Assembly (NCBI RefSeq): GCF_050947335.1
Contig: NC_134995.1
Span: forward strand, 11,012,501-11,076,500
Reading direction: 5' to 3'
DNA from: Megachile rotundata
Lineage: Eukaryota; Arthropoda; Insecta; Hymenoptera; Megachilidae
DNA: 64,000 nucleotides
Of this stretch, positions 11,101-22,933 are shown in pieces; the first letter of the stretch is position 1; every line of letters begins with the position of its first letter. The notes under the pieces are model-generated. The model searched no databases. It saw only the letters and a program-made list of their open reading frames with translations, and was not told the origin of the DNA. The position numbers and the translations under genes are program-made.

Positions 11101-14100
11101 GAACTCGGACAGTGGTCGCGCCTTAACGCCTCCACCGGCTCCCCTCCATTCTTAATTGAATTTCGTCCAATCCGATTTCCAATTGGCACCCCTGTTCGTT
11201 TTCTACGTAAATTACTTCCTTTGTTTACCGAGGGAATTCGCAATTGATCGCCATTCTTTTCGCGCCACCCATACGCGTATATCAACCATCCGCTTCGCGA
11301 AACGAGTTTTCCGATTTTCGCCTTAGAAACGGATTAATTCGACCGAGTTTACCCTCTAATTTTTTTCTCGTGCTCCGCCGTTGTCGCGTGCTAAAAACGT
11401 CAGTTCTTCGACGTCCCACGACTTTTGATCGCGCGAACTTGGAAGGGTAAACATCCGCGGGACGGTGATTCCGATAGATCCGATTTGCCAACCGATCAAA
11501 GTCGTGTTCGGATAGTCGCTTACCAAAAGCGGACACAGACGCGTTCCAGTTTTTCTAGAATCGCTCGAACGTTCGAGCGTTATCGCTACCATTAATTACG
11601 TCTGGTAATCACGCGCTTCCAGAGGCAAACATGGACGCGGAATAATTACGTATCGTCGCGTCGTTTCGATTTTGAGGAGCACGGTCGAGCGCTCTTGCCT
11701 CCTCTTCGTTAGAATCGTCTTGATTCCTACAGAAGTTGGCTGTTTCGTCGGCGGAACAGTTTCCTTTATTCGCATAAATTCGAAGGGGACACCGTTATTA
11801 ATTACGTCGTGCTTCAAGCCCATCGAATCGCGCCGCAAACTTTTTTCCTCGGTGTCGCGTCCACGCGGCGCGATACTTTATTACCGATATTTTTCTCCAA
11901 TCAGAAATGTTCGCTGGAAAGAGAAAAAAGTAAATCGTTTGGTCCTGCTCGTCCCAAATGTCGATCGGAGTTGAACAAAGAACGATCTCGATGCCTGTCC
12001 CCCTTCGCTTTGATCTTTTCATTCGAATTCATCGGTTCCCCGATGCATCACCGAAAATAACGCTCACCGGTGTTTTCCTCCCATGAACACGGGGCTGAAA
12101 ACTATTAAGCGCAGCTGTTGCGCGATAACTAAGATACAATGCGCTCATGGGTGTTCCGTGTAGGGTGGCGAGTTCCCAAAAATATACGAGCGTTTTAATC
12201 AACGCCGTTCGTTTCCTCGTTGCAAAGACGAATCGTTCTTCGTTCACCGTTATTTCCGTGTCGAGTTAATGGATTTGGATGGAAAATCTCTCGCGAGTTT
12301 CGGTGAGCACCTAGAAAAGCGACGGGGCAACCGGAGTAAGCAACAACAAGGGGCGAGGGATCGAAGCAATAGGAGCAATGGAACAAAGTGGATTCTCGGT
12401 CTATGAGTCACGGGTGCGTCGAGAGGCGCGTAACGCGCGTACGCTCCAGTCACGAACACGCCGGGTTGGAGAGAGAAGGGTCCTGCTACACAACGAACGC
12501 ACGAAATAAAGTAGATCCGAGGGTAAATCGATGAAAGCTGGTGGAGAAGGGTCGCAGGGAGAGCAGATGCCCTTCCGCGGATGCAAGACGTTATCGGGAA
12601 CTGTTCTTCCTCTTGGACGCGCTTTTATCGAAACACACCTCTGTTGAAATTTCTCCTAATCCGAAGACGTCGAATTTAGCTGGAGTCGCATTATAGAGGC
12701 CTTTGGGTCGCGTTCGATACAAAAGTTTCAAGCCGATAAAATCGTTATCGGTCAAAGCTTTTTCTTTCACGGATCGAGGACCGAAGAAAACGCTTGTTCA
12801 CGAATTATCTCGAGTCGAACGATGCTTTCGTTGTTTCTCGCGACACGCGAACGCGCGAACGTGGCAACGAGTACTCGACGAGTTACGCTCACCCTACACG
12901 CTTCTCCCGCTGGCGCCTGCTAAAAATAAACTCGTCTCCTTTCCTTTTTCCCATTCTCCCGTTTGCTTTTTCCTCGAACGCATCGCACGCAGCTCACCGT
13001 TTCCGGCAGAGGATAACGCGACGATCGATCGCTGGAAAAAGATCGCGGAGCAGCTTTCATCCCGAGTCTCGGACGCTTTCGATTCGATTATTCGACTTGT
13101 TTCGTGAATATTCATAGGCTATTTGTCGAGTCGCAGTTAAATCGAAAATTAGTTCTAATTTTGCGGTGGTCGACGAGCGCTCGGCTGGACGCGTTTCGCG
13201 GCTCGATCGACGCTGCGAGGCATAAATTATCGTTCGACGCTGCCCGCCGTGGCGATGAAAATTTAACGTTTCTCGTTTACGCCGCTCGCGGTTTTTCCAT
13301 TATTATCCAGATTTTTTTCTCCGGGACAGCGCTCCGATATCGCGTGATTCGCTCGACACAGTTTCCGTGGCGAAACTGCCGTGCACGCGCATCCCCGTTC
13401 TGACGCGATTGTATAAACTTTGTCGCTCGATCGAATTGCGGGGTAGCAATTTTCTACGGCGTTTTGCGCTTTCTTTTTCTTCACAAGCGTATCCTTGACC
13501 GTTCTTTTGTAATTTCTCGAACGCGGTCATGTACGAAACCCGAAGTTTCGGTCTAAAGAATCGTTTCGTTTGTTCGCGATAGCTTTGTACGCGTCGTTCG
13601 ATCGATCGCCGGGGCAACGAGGACGTTCGCCGCCGTCGATCCGAAACGCAACGTTGTTACCGGACCGCAACTTTGCAATACTTTCCATAAAGAAAACTCT
13701 TCTGACCGAACGCAACTTGGATAAAAAACGTCGGTTGTAAGACACGAGTTTTATGTCATCCAGTGTTCTTTACGACGTTAGCCGACGATCGGAATCGATT
13801 CGTTCGATAATGTAGCGTTTGATTCGGCCGTTAAAGTCGCGGAACAGAACGCAACGGGAGAAATAAGAAACGCGACGATGAAACGGCTTTACGATCGCGG
13901 ATATTATTACGAGTCGTTCGGGAAATATCGCGTTGGAACGTCGGGGTTACGCAGGAGAGAAACCGGTGTCTTCGATGCTCGTTTATCGTTGAATTCCGCC
14001 GATGTTTTCCGAGCGAGCAAACTTGGCGATCGCGTTCATTCTAGTCGAAAAGTTTCTTGACCGCGAATAAACGCTGACCGCGGCACGACTATGAAATTAC

Positions 14101-17100
14101 GCGATACGGGAGGAGGAGAGAAGGGAGGAAGAACGAACGGTACAAGCAAAAGAGATAGATAGAGAGAGAAGGCTGCACGGAACGTACTCCAACGGGAAAT
14201 TACCCTGGAAAGCGAGGTTCGTCCGGCAATTCGTATGCTCGATAATAATTGACGTAACGAGGACGCGTCGGGTTTCGATCAATGGCACGATCGGTACACG
14301 CGTTCGCGCGATATATTCCCCTAGGGTAGAAACGGCTCTCCTGCCAACCAGCCGTTTCTCCCTCGCGACTATCCGCGCTAGCTTCTCCGCTTGTGCCAGC
14401 GTATTTGCGAGGCACGCGTTTAGCTGCGACGAATTACTCGCCAGAAGAGTCGGCCCCTCGATCGATTCGATGCCTAGTTCGATGCTTCGCGTTGCTCTTT
14501 GCTCTTTTCGCCTCCGTCCCGGTACTTACTTTTCCTTTGTCCGTCTTGCAAATTCGTGCTTGCCGGCGCGGTGTAAAGACTCGACCGCTGACCGAGAAAA
14601 CGACCCAGTTAAAGCGATCGATCGTCGGACGCGCGCCTTTTACCCTCGAGAGGAGAGCGTCTTTGACGACGAGCCTTTACGGCTCGACGGTCCGAACGCG
14701 TTGAAAACTGATTTCTCGATCGAAGCGATCGTCACCCTTTACCAGAAAACTTTGTCCGATTTGTACGACCTTCGAGGTACTCCGAGTTTACGTCGCGAAT
14801 TCGAGGCACGGGGTGGCGCGTGACCATCGACGAGGGTGAGAAAGAGGAAGCGGGGTTTTGGGGAGAAATCGACTAGTATTTGGACTGCGAACGCCCCACG
14901 GGAAACGGCAGGGGTTCGCCGACCCTCGTCGAATCGAGTTCCCGTGGGATGTTACAGCCTGTTTTACGATATCGAGTCGCACCGTGGTTATCCGCCTTGC
15001 TTTTCTTCCTGCCGGTAAACTTGTTTTTCGGGGAGGAAACGCGAATTAAGAGCGTAATAGAAAGGCAGCGGGCCAAATTTTGGCCGGAGGGAGGCCGATG
15101 ATCGGCCGAGCGAATCGTCGACGTTCACCGATTTACGAGTAGATCGTATTTCCGCAGTTCGTTTGCAAATGTCACGTCGCTATTTTCTGGCATTCTTGCT
15201 AGGAAAATCTGCGGCCAATCCGCGGCCACGATTGACCGAGTCGAGTCGATCGTTTGTCGAGTCCGTTTTCGTTTCGGGAGAACACGGTAGCTCGGGACAA
15301 ACGCGTCGATCGGGACAAAGACGAACGATCGAAACGAGGCGATTTATATTCCACGGAGCGTTGACCAGCAAAGGCACACGGCAGGATAGTCGGACGGAAA
15401 AAGGGCGTTTATCGTTTGGCATCCGTTTGAATTACGAGTGCAACGTTGTGCGGCGCGTGGTCCGTTTACGAGATCGCGATATTCGTGGCGCGACAAAATG
15501 GAAATGGAACTTTTCTATCGGCGATATTTGCTCGCTTACCGTCGCGTTTCGAACTTAATCTCGATCGAACGCGATTTGTTCACGCGATCGTCGCGACTTT
15601 CATCCACGCCAGTCCTTTTATCGATCGACTCGAGAAAAAAGAGAACGAGTTTGAAATTTTCGGTGTACAAACGATACGCTTTTTACTCGGAAAAACGCCG
15701 CGCGAAGTCTACTACGTTTTTCTCGGAGATAAAGTCTTTTTCTCGACGTCTTATTTTCTCCTTTGGTTCTTGTCCGGCTTTTGGACTCTCAGCGTACACC
15801 GGTATTTATCGCTGCGCGATTATTCGCGAAACAAGTAGCGAAGTTTGCGATTCAACGCGGGTACGCTTTTGGCTCGAAAGTTGCGCGAGCAGCCTCGTTA
15901 AAATAAACGACGCGTTCAAATGCACGGCATGCGGGTTCCGCGCGCGTCCTCGCCTCTGGATCGCGATTTTTCTGCAGACACGAATCGACGCGCACGACGG
16001 AACAGAGGGACGAAATCTGTTTACGTCGTCTCTCATAGTCTCAATCCGGTTTGCCAGCCCTTCGCGAATCTCGCCCCTTCTCGATCGAATTAAATTCCGC
16101 GCTTCCGTTGGCACCCTCCTCTCGGTTCGCGATTTTCACAGGCTCCGTCCGAAAACCCTATTAGGCTACCCCTCGCGAACGCGTTCATCGAATTATGTCG
16201 TTTCGGGCCTCCTTTCAACCCCTCGATAAACTTTAAGCCGAGATTTCGATTCGCGCTATCGATCGGCCGCGGAGGCTCGATTAGCGAATTAAATCGAGCC
16301 TCGTTGCCAAAGTTTGCGAGCCAACGTGTCCCGCTGCGGTCAAATTTAATCTTCCCTGGCACGAAGTTCCGTTTGGCTCGACGTGTCGCCGCGACGCCGC
16401 CCTGTTTTAACGACACACGCTTCTATTCATCCTTCATAATTTGCGGAGTTTTCCCGGCGTGATTAATATACATTCGGCCTTGATAGCGGCTCTTTGCCAT
16501 CGGATTCGAACGCGTCGTCTCGTTTCCGAGACGCGTCACGACTCCGGGGAATCGTCGCGGTCATAAATTACCGTAAGTTGACGCAGGAAATTGCGCGGTT
16601 AGCGAATTTCGAAAACGCGCACGGCTACGCGCAACCTAGCTCGCGATACCTCGTTACGTGCACGACTGGTCAACCGTACGTTCGAACACAATTACGGGAA
16701 AAATGCAATTTATACGGTGCAGCGTCGTGTCGATCTCCCGATTAGCATACGCGGTTACGCGCTCCCCGTTCGATAACACGCACGGCTCGCGTTGCATAAC
16801 TCGTTCTCCCGCGAAAATTCGAGGAGGATCGAAAGTCGATCGCCTCGTTTTTGAGAAATTATTCGCTGTGTGTCGGTCGATCGGACGGTGTACTCGAACG
16901 AAAGTCGGCCAGTTCCAAGTTCGTCGCGGATCGATACGTAATGGGGATGCTGTGAAATTAAAGGCGTTTCCGCGGCTAATAACGGTTAGCGAGCGATACG
17001 TTGCCGATAACCGATGTTTCTTTCCCTTTTTCGCTGATGCAGCTCGCGAGCTAATTAACCGCCGTTGGCTGAAAAACGGGGTCTTTCGATTTCGCGGAAC

Positions 17101-17460
17101 TCGGTTGACGGAGAAATTTTGAGAATCGAAGTTCCAGGAAGAGGCGCGTAAACGGTCAACGTATGGAAAAGCGTTCCCTCGGGGAAGCTCTGTTTTCGCT
17201 GAAAATCGACGCGCTTTCGCGAGATACTCGATAGCGCGAGTATCGTTGTTTCCTCGCCAACGAATCGCTTCCCATCGAAAGAGGACTTTGCGGCCAACCG
17301 GGAGCTGTTCGAGCCCGTACCAGCCTACCTAACAAATCTCCCGTCCACCCCCTAGCGAACCCGTCGGAAAAGTATAGGGAACCGTGTTACGTTGGCCTCT
17401 CTAATTATTCGCCAACTCTCGGCACAGCGCGATGCTCTGTCATTCGGTCACCTTTTGCCC
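8122..17460. other. Long noncoding region, no gene seen
   Basis: About 9.3 kb holds many Arg/Ser-rich open frames on both strands, none with a signal peptide starting at ATG, a known domain or phase-compatible splice partners. The region may be the first intron of the cadherin gene, whose signal-peptide exon has to lie upstream of 22,934. I could not identify that exon here. Confidence 0.45.
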
Positions 17461-17464
17461 GTTG

Positions 17465-17518
17465 ACCACCACCGCTACCACCACCACGGCCACTGCCGTC
17501 GTTACCGCCACCACCGCG
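17465..17518 (+). repeat. CCA/CCG triplet low-complexity tract
   Basis: An imperfect array of CCACCACCG and CCACCACGG triplets lies in noncoding DNA. It could encode poly-His/Thr or poly-Pro/Pro-rich sequence, but no exon context is visible. Confidence 0.6.
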
Positions 17519-17886
17519 GCTTCCATTGTTGGTTAACTCGCGCAAACGCCAACACGCTTCTTTTCGTCGCGCGTGAAAATATTTAGAGGAAGCGCTCTAA
17601 ATACAGGCTGCGCTGTAAACACCGGCTAATCGAAGCATGGCTGCTAGGGGTTTCATCCTGGAATTGTATCAAACTGAATCTGGAGGGTGCATTGTGTTCG
17701 TTACCGTTAATCTCGTAGAACGTATAATATTTCACAGTTATTACCTTTGCTCGCGGCTCGACATTACGTTTCTCTCGGATGTTATAACTCAGATGCATTG
17801 GTTGAATATACATTTTGTTTCTTTACTGCTTATTCTAAAATCAATTCCCTAAAGTAAGGGCTAATTATTACTGCAATGTTGAGACG

Positions 17887-18292
17887 TAGGGTAAGGTTGC
17901 TCAAGTCCTCCCTGAGAAAAAAAAATTAGTGTTTAGCAATTATGTAAAAATTATATTTGCTATTCGATTCTAGTGTGAATATTGTTTTTATTTATTAGAA
18001 CAACTCTGAACAATCTTTGCGTTGTTATATAAATTAACCCTTTGCGCTCGAGAATAGGCGCCATTCGATTTAATATAATTATTTAAAAAAGCATTATTTA
18101 ATTAATTCATGAAATAGACAGTGGAAATTATTAGTAGAGAAATAATAACTTCAAAAGAAGTCATTTAACATTTTAATTAATATTTCAAAGTTGCTGTTTG
18201 TAGACAGTAAAATTATCTTCGAGCGCAAAGGTTTAATCCTAATGTAGTAGCCATAAATATAAAACAGATACGACTTAAGCAACCTTACCCTG
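17887..18292. mobile_element. Inverted-repeat element E carrying a nested element
   Basis: GGGTAAGGTTGCTCAAGTC (17889-17907) and GACTTAAGCAACCTTACCC (18272-18290) are inverted complements at 18 of 19 positions. TA dinucleotides sit next to both ends (ACGTA on the left, TGTA on the right), as expected for a Tc1/mariner-like non-autonomous element. Roughly half of its length is a second, TTAA-flanked element. Confidence 0.65.
18034..18236. mobile_element. TTAA-flanked element D, nested in E
   Basis: TTAA at 18034-18037 and 18233-18236 flank the inverted ends CCCTTTGCGCTCGAGAA and TTCGAGCGCAAAGGT. No open frame is visible. TTAA duplication plus CCC..GGG-type ends fit a piggyBac-like non-autonomous element. 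It lies wholly inside element E, so it is the younger of the two. Confidence 0.7.
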
Positions 18293-21200
18293 TAAGGAAA
18301 ATTGAAAAGTTAATTACAGTCCGAATTTAAAGATCCTTGTAGTGAAGACTCAGTCGCGCTGCGAATATAATTTTTATTCGTCACAAAGTCAGTAGCGTGA
18401 CAAGTTAAAAAATTTACCCGACGCGTTTACTTTTTGAAGTACTCGACCAAGTTGAGATCGCAGCATCGCTGACGCGGAAACACTGTTCGCACAATGTTTG
18501 ACCGATTTTTAGCGATCGGGAAAAGGCGCTCACGGTTTAATCTCGCCGGCTAAAGTTCATGGCTTCCCGTGGGAGGCGGTTTTCCCAGGTCGGTGTCTCT
18601 TTTTTCCCTCGGTTTTCGAGCGAGGAAAGTAACGCGACAACCGAGCGTAAAAGCTCGATGAAAATGTTGCACCGATGCCGACTAACTCGGAAAACACAAA
18701 AGGAATGTGATATGCGGCGTTATTAAACCTTTGTCGCGAGCCATTTACCTTTTCCTTTCTTCTCGTGACGAGGATTACGCCGTCGTTTCGATTACGGCGA
18801 CGTTTTTTCTGGCGACCGGTTATGTCTCCGCTCGCCTACCCTCGAACGAGCGTTCCTCGACCCGACATCGCGGATTAGCCGCAATTCTCGCGCAGTTTAT
18901 CGCGCGACAACGGCAACGCGACTTTCTAACGAGCCAAGGAATTTCCGCCAACGAACGCGTCTCGCTCGATAACGAGTACAAAAGGCAGGAATGCGTGCCA
19001 ACCTCCTTAACCTCTTCTCGTTCGCGCGCAATTTCTTCGTCCTCTCGATTCGCGGCGGCACGCGTCTATTCCGCCTCGGCCAGCTAATGGAGATCGCATT
19101 TTTTCTCCTTGCAAAGCCATTACGGAGAAACAGCCGACGCAGCGGTTTTCCGCGGATTATCCTGAAACACGGCGCCTCGGAGTAAACAATTTTGCCTTTT
19201 TACCGCGACAAAGATCGAACCTTCGTGGATTACTCGGTTAAAAACGATCGAACGTCGCGTCCGACGCACCAAATCCAATATTACGCGGACGTGCGCCTTT
19301 CCGAGTTCCGCGGCCGACTACGAGTAACGGATAAAGAAACTAAGCTACTTAGCGTAAGCTAAATCCGCGTCGTAATCCTTGGCGGTGAATCCGAACGGAA
19401 AGTTCGTTGTCCGTAAACTGGGTGGGATCGAAGAGATTTTGATCTCCCTCTCGATAGATTCTTCCGGTCTCCCGACTCGTTCGCAACCCCGAAAAACGTG
19501 ATCGATTTTCCCCTGACGGTATTTCCGATCGCGAGGGGAAAACGAGGGTTCGATCTTGTAACGACGCGAGTTAGTTTCGTGACTTTTTCAGGGTTCGTTG
19601 GAAGAAAGATCGCGTGGGAGGGAACGCGTACCGCACCCTCTCTCGCAGACGAGGGTAGGCACGGCTCTAACGACGGAATCAAATGGAATGGGATAGGACG
19701 GAATGAAAGGCTAAGGAATTAGGGACACGTGTTCGGCTACGAAAAAATTACCCTCGAAGATGGGGTCGGGAAAGCGGTTCTGGCATGGCTTTTAACGGCG
19801 TCGAGCAACCGGAAGCTAGAATGGGCTCTGCTGTTTCGTCTGTAAAAACCGTTTGGACATGTTCGTTTGTATGGAAGAGCGACTTGCTTAGTGAGCAACT
19901 TTTACAAAAATCGCAGCTTTTACTTTAACACTGCGTCAGCTGTTCTCGGATTGTCTTGAGGGCCATCTGCACAATACAGCAACGGGCCTTTAGCTCTGTA
20001 TCTTAGCTTCTCGGTGTATTCGCAGTCTGATGCTAGAAACGAACCAACAGTTGTACAGTGCTCGTATAGGTTACTCGAAGCACTCGATTTTCCGATCAGC
20101 GAATTTATTCCCTTGATGTCCGATCGATGTCTGTGTTTGCACTCTTCTCTCGTAGGCTGCGAAAAGTCAATCCAAACGTTGACTGCAAATATTTACGACG
20201 GAATGTCTTGATGGCCCGGTAACGCGATTTCGCTCATCCGATTTAGGAAAGAGCAGTGCAAGCGGTATCTTTGGACAACGCGCGGAAAATCGGCTGAAAG
20301 TTTTCAGCGATAAACGGTCGAAGCGAAGAGCGTCGACAAAGGGTCGATAACGCGATTTATGTTGAGGAAAAAACTGGAGGAATCGTCCCAGTTTCGCAAC
20401 TCGACCAATACGCAGCTGCGGGTAGTTGCGTTCCGTCTACGAAGTCACGTTTCCTCTTAGTTCTCGATTTCGATGATAGAAATCGCGTTTACTCGGTTCC
20501 GTCGGTTTTACCTCGACTTCGGAACGGTCCGCGGGGACGAACGCAGTCAAAACGTGTTACGCGTACCGATGGATTTGGATACGTTACGGTTTCGTCGCTT
20601 TTTCCTCCTTTAACGTATTCTCTCCGCGAACCGAGTCGTTCGGTTTCGCGAGGGAATCTATTTTCGGAGGAGCTTTCCACGGAATCGCGTTCGTGACGGA
20701 AAAATTGAGAGGAAGGAAGAGGAATTACCGCGATATTTAGTCGCGTTGGAAGTGGAGCGAACAGAAACGCATACCGCGATATTATTTTTGGTTATCGGAC
20801 TCTTCATAGTTTATTCCGTTTCCATTCGGGGAATAAGCTCGGACGAATATTTGTCCGGCAAACGAATAAACGAAATCCAGGTCGATCGATCGGCCGATCG
20901 ATGACTCCGGGCGATCACCGGACAGCGAAATAGCAGGAAGTCTGTAGGTGGCTATTCCCAAAGTGATCGGACGCGTTATCGACTAAAACTGACCGTCGCG
21001 ACAATGGAGCTCTTTGATGCAATTGGCTTTGTACGCGTTCGGTCGATGAAAGGGTGCCTCCGCGTACGTTGCGACGCGTCGCGACGACACGGAAGAGAAA
21101 TCGTGTAATTACCTGCGTCGCGGTATGGAAATTGCGGATACCGATCGAGTGCTGCTCGAAACGTCGTGCAAGTCCATCGAAATTTTCACGCGCGTCGTTG

Positions 21201-22933
21201 GTCATCGATTTCTCGTTCGGCAACAGGTGGCTCGTTTTTTCCGAATTCGCGAATTTGGGACGAGCCGCCTCGATCCTTTAAAAGAACTCGTATTCACGGA
21301 ACGATGCCCCCGTTCCTCGATAACGTCCCTTCCGTAATCGATTTCCTTCGAGAGCCGTATTTAGGATTTTGGAAATCGATGGTCGTCGCGTAACGAAGGA
21401 AAGGGTCCTTTGGATAATAATAGGAAGGAATAACTGGAGGTCTCTTTGACGTCATCGGTTTCTTTGGCAATCAACGGCAGTTGTAACGAGAGCCGTAGTT
21501 TGTACGAACGAGAGAGGGTGAAAGACAAGAGGGCTCGTCGTTGCCCGACGAAGGAGAGCCGAGGGACTAAAGAGACACCGCTACCAGCGAAACCTTTAGG
21601 GTTTACCTCTTCCGTATTTATTCGACTCTTTAGGGGATAGGATAACGTATAGAGTCCGTACGGCTTAATGTCATCGCGGAAACCACTCCGAGTTGAAAAT
21701 AGAACGCGAAGAAAGTCGATCGTCGAAAATTTCAAGTTGGAAAGTTGTTAAAAAAAAAATTTACACGGAACACGTATCGAGGATGTATCGAGCGGTCTCG
21801 AGGGTAGGTTGACCGATAACGGCGAGCGAGCACGCGATAACTGCTAGCTCGCGTTTCCCAAGTTTTTACGAGGCGTTCAGACGTCGAACGAGGATAAGAA
21901 TCGTTATCGTTGAAAGGTGGAGTCACGAAAAGCCGGCGCTCCGTAAATACGTAACGGGATCCTCGTTGGAAATAATATTTCGAAACATCCATCGTTGTCT
22001 CGCGAATCCGTTAACTTCGCCAACGGAGAAGATTGCACCGGACATTTCACTCGAGAAGCGGTTACCTTCGAGCGTACCTCGATCGAACAGCCAACTCGTC
22101 GGTAATCGAGTTACGCCCGTGCAAGATCGGCCCGTCAAAACGGTCCAAACGACGCCGAGCCGGAAACGGTTTGGACGCGAGGAAGCTTCTTCTTGAACGC
22201 GTCGCGATCGCTTCTCGTTCCGGGCGTGAATCGAATTTTCTGCTCGGCGCGGCGTGGATTTCGCGCCTACGGTAACGCGCCGCTTACGTTTTCCTTGCTT
22301 CGAATTCGTCGCACGGAAGCTAGCTCGAATCTTTATCCGATTCGCGAAGCCTCGCGTCGCGGACGAGCTCCGACGAAAGTAGGTTAACTCGCGTACACCC
22401 TCTTACAGCGTTTCCACCCGACCACGCGTCTCTTCGCTCGAGTCACATTTTTTCACCGCATTTTCGAAACGCCGTGGTTTTGCCGTTTTTTTTCGCGCCG
22501 CGATCGATGCATTAATTAACTTAACCAATTACCTCGACGTATCGAGCTCGCATCACAATTCATAATTCGGTATTAACTCCCAAGTTCGTTAATGGAAATC
22601 TACTCTGCGCTTATTTTACACCGCATGTCGGACAATGCACGAGGCTCTTCGTCTTTGATATTTCAACGCTCTTAAAATCCGATGATCGTCGGTGGAAAAA
22701 TTAAAGGGAACCTTTCGAAATGTTTATTAGACGATCTCGCGCAGCTTAGTCGATTATTTATTCGACGTAGGTCGTGTCATTTCGTCGGTCTAAAGTCGAA
22801 AGCTTTTACGGGGCCGTGTTACGGCGTCGAGAGAGCGAAATACGGAGATGATGGGAAGAGTGCGAGGATCCTTCGGAATCCGTTCGCGAGAAAAAGCGAA
22901 TTTCTAACGAGTAACGTTTTCTTTCCGTTTCAG
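18293..22933. other. Noncoding DNA upstream of the first visible cadherin exon
   Basis: I see no exon. The polypyrimidine tract and CAG at 22,931-22,933 form the acceptor of the first visible cadherin exon, so at least the last part of this region is intron. Confidence 0.6.

Noticed and set aside
14393..14704. Hydrophobic stretch (CFALLFALFASVPVL) considered as the missing cadherin signal-peptide exon
   Set aside because: There is no ATG in frame ahead of the hydrophobic core, and the following donor (GTACTT) is weak with no phase support; kept only as a lead.
15438..16229. 263-codon open frame upstream of the cadherin
   Set aside because: It is Arg/Ser/Phe-rich without any domain, signal peptide or splice partner, sits among overlapping open frames on both strands, and reflects the stop-poor TCG/CGA composition of the region.
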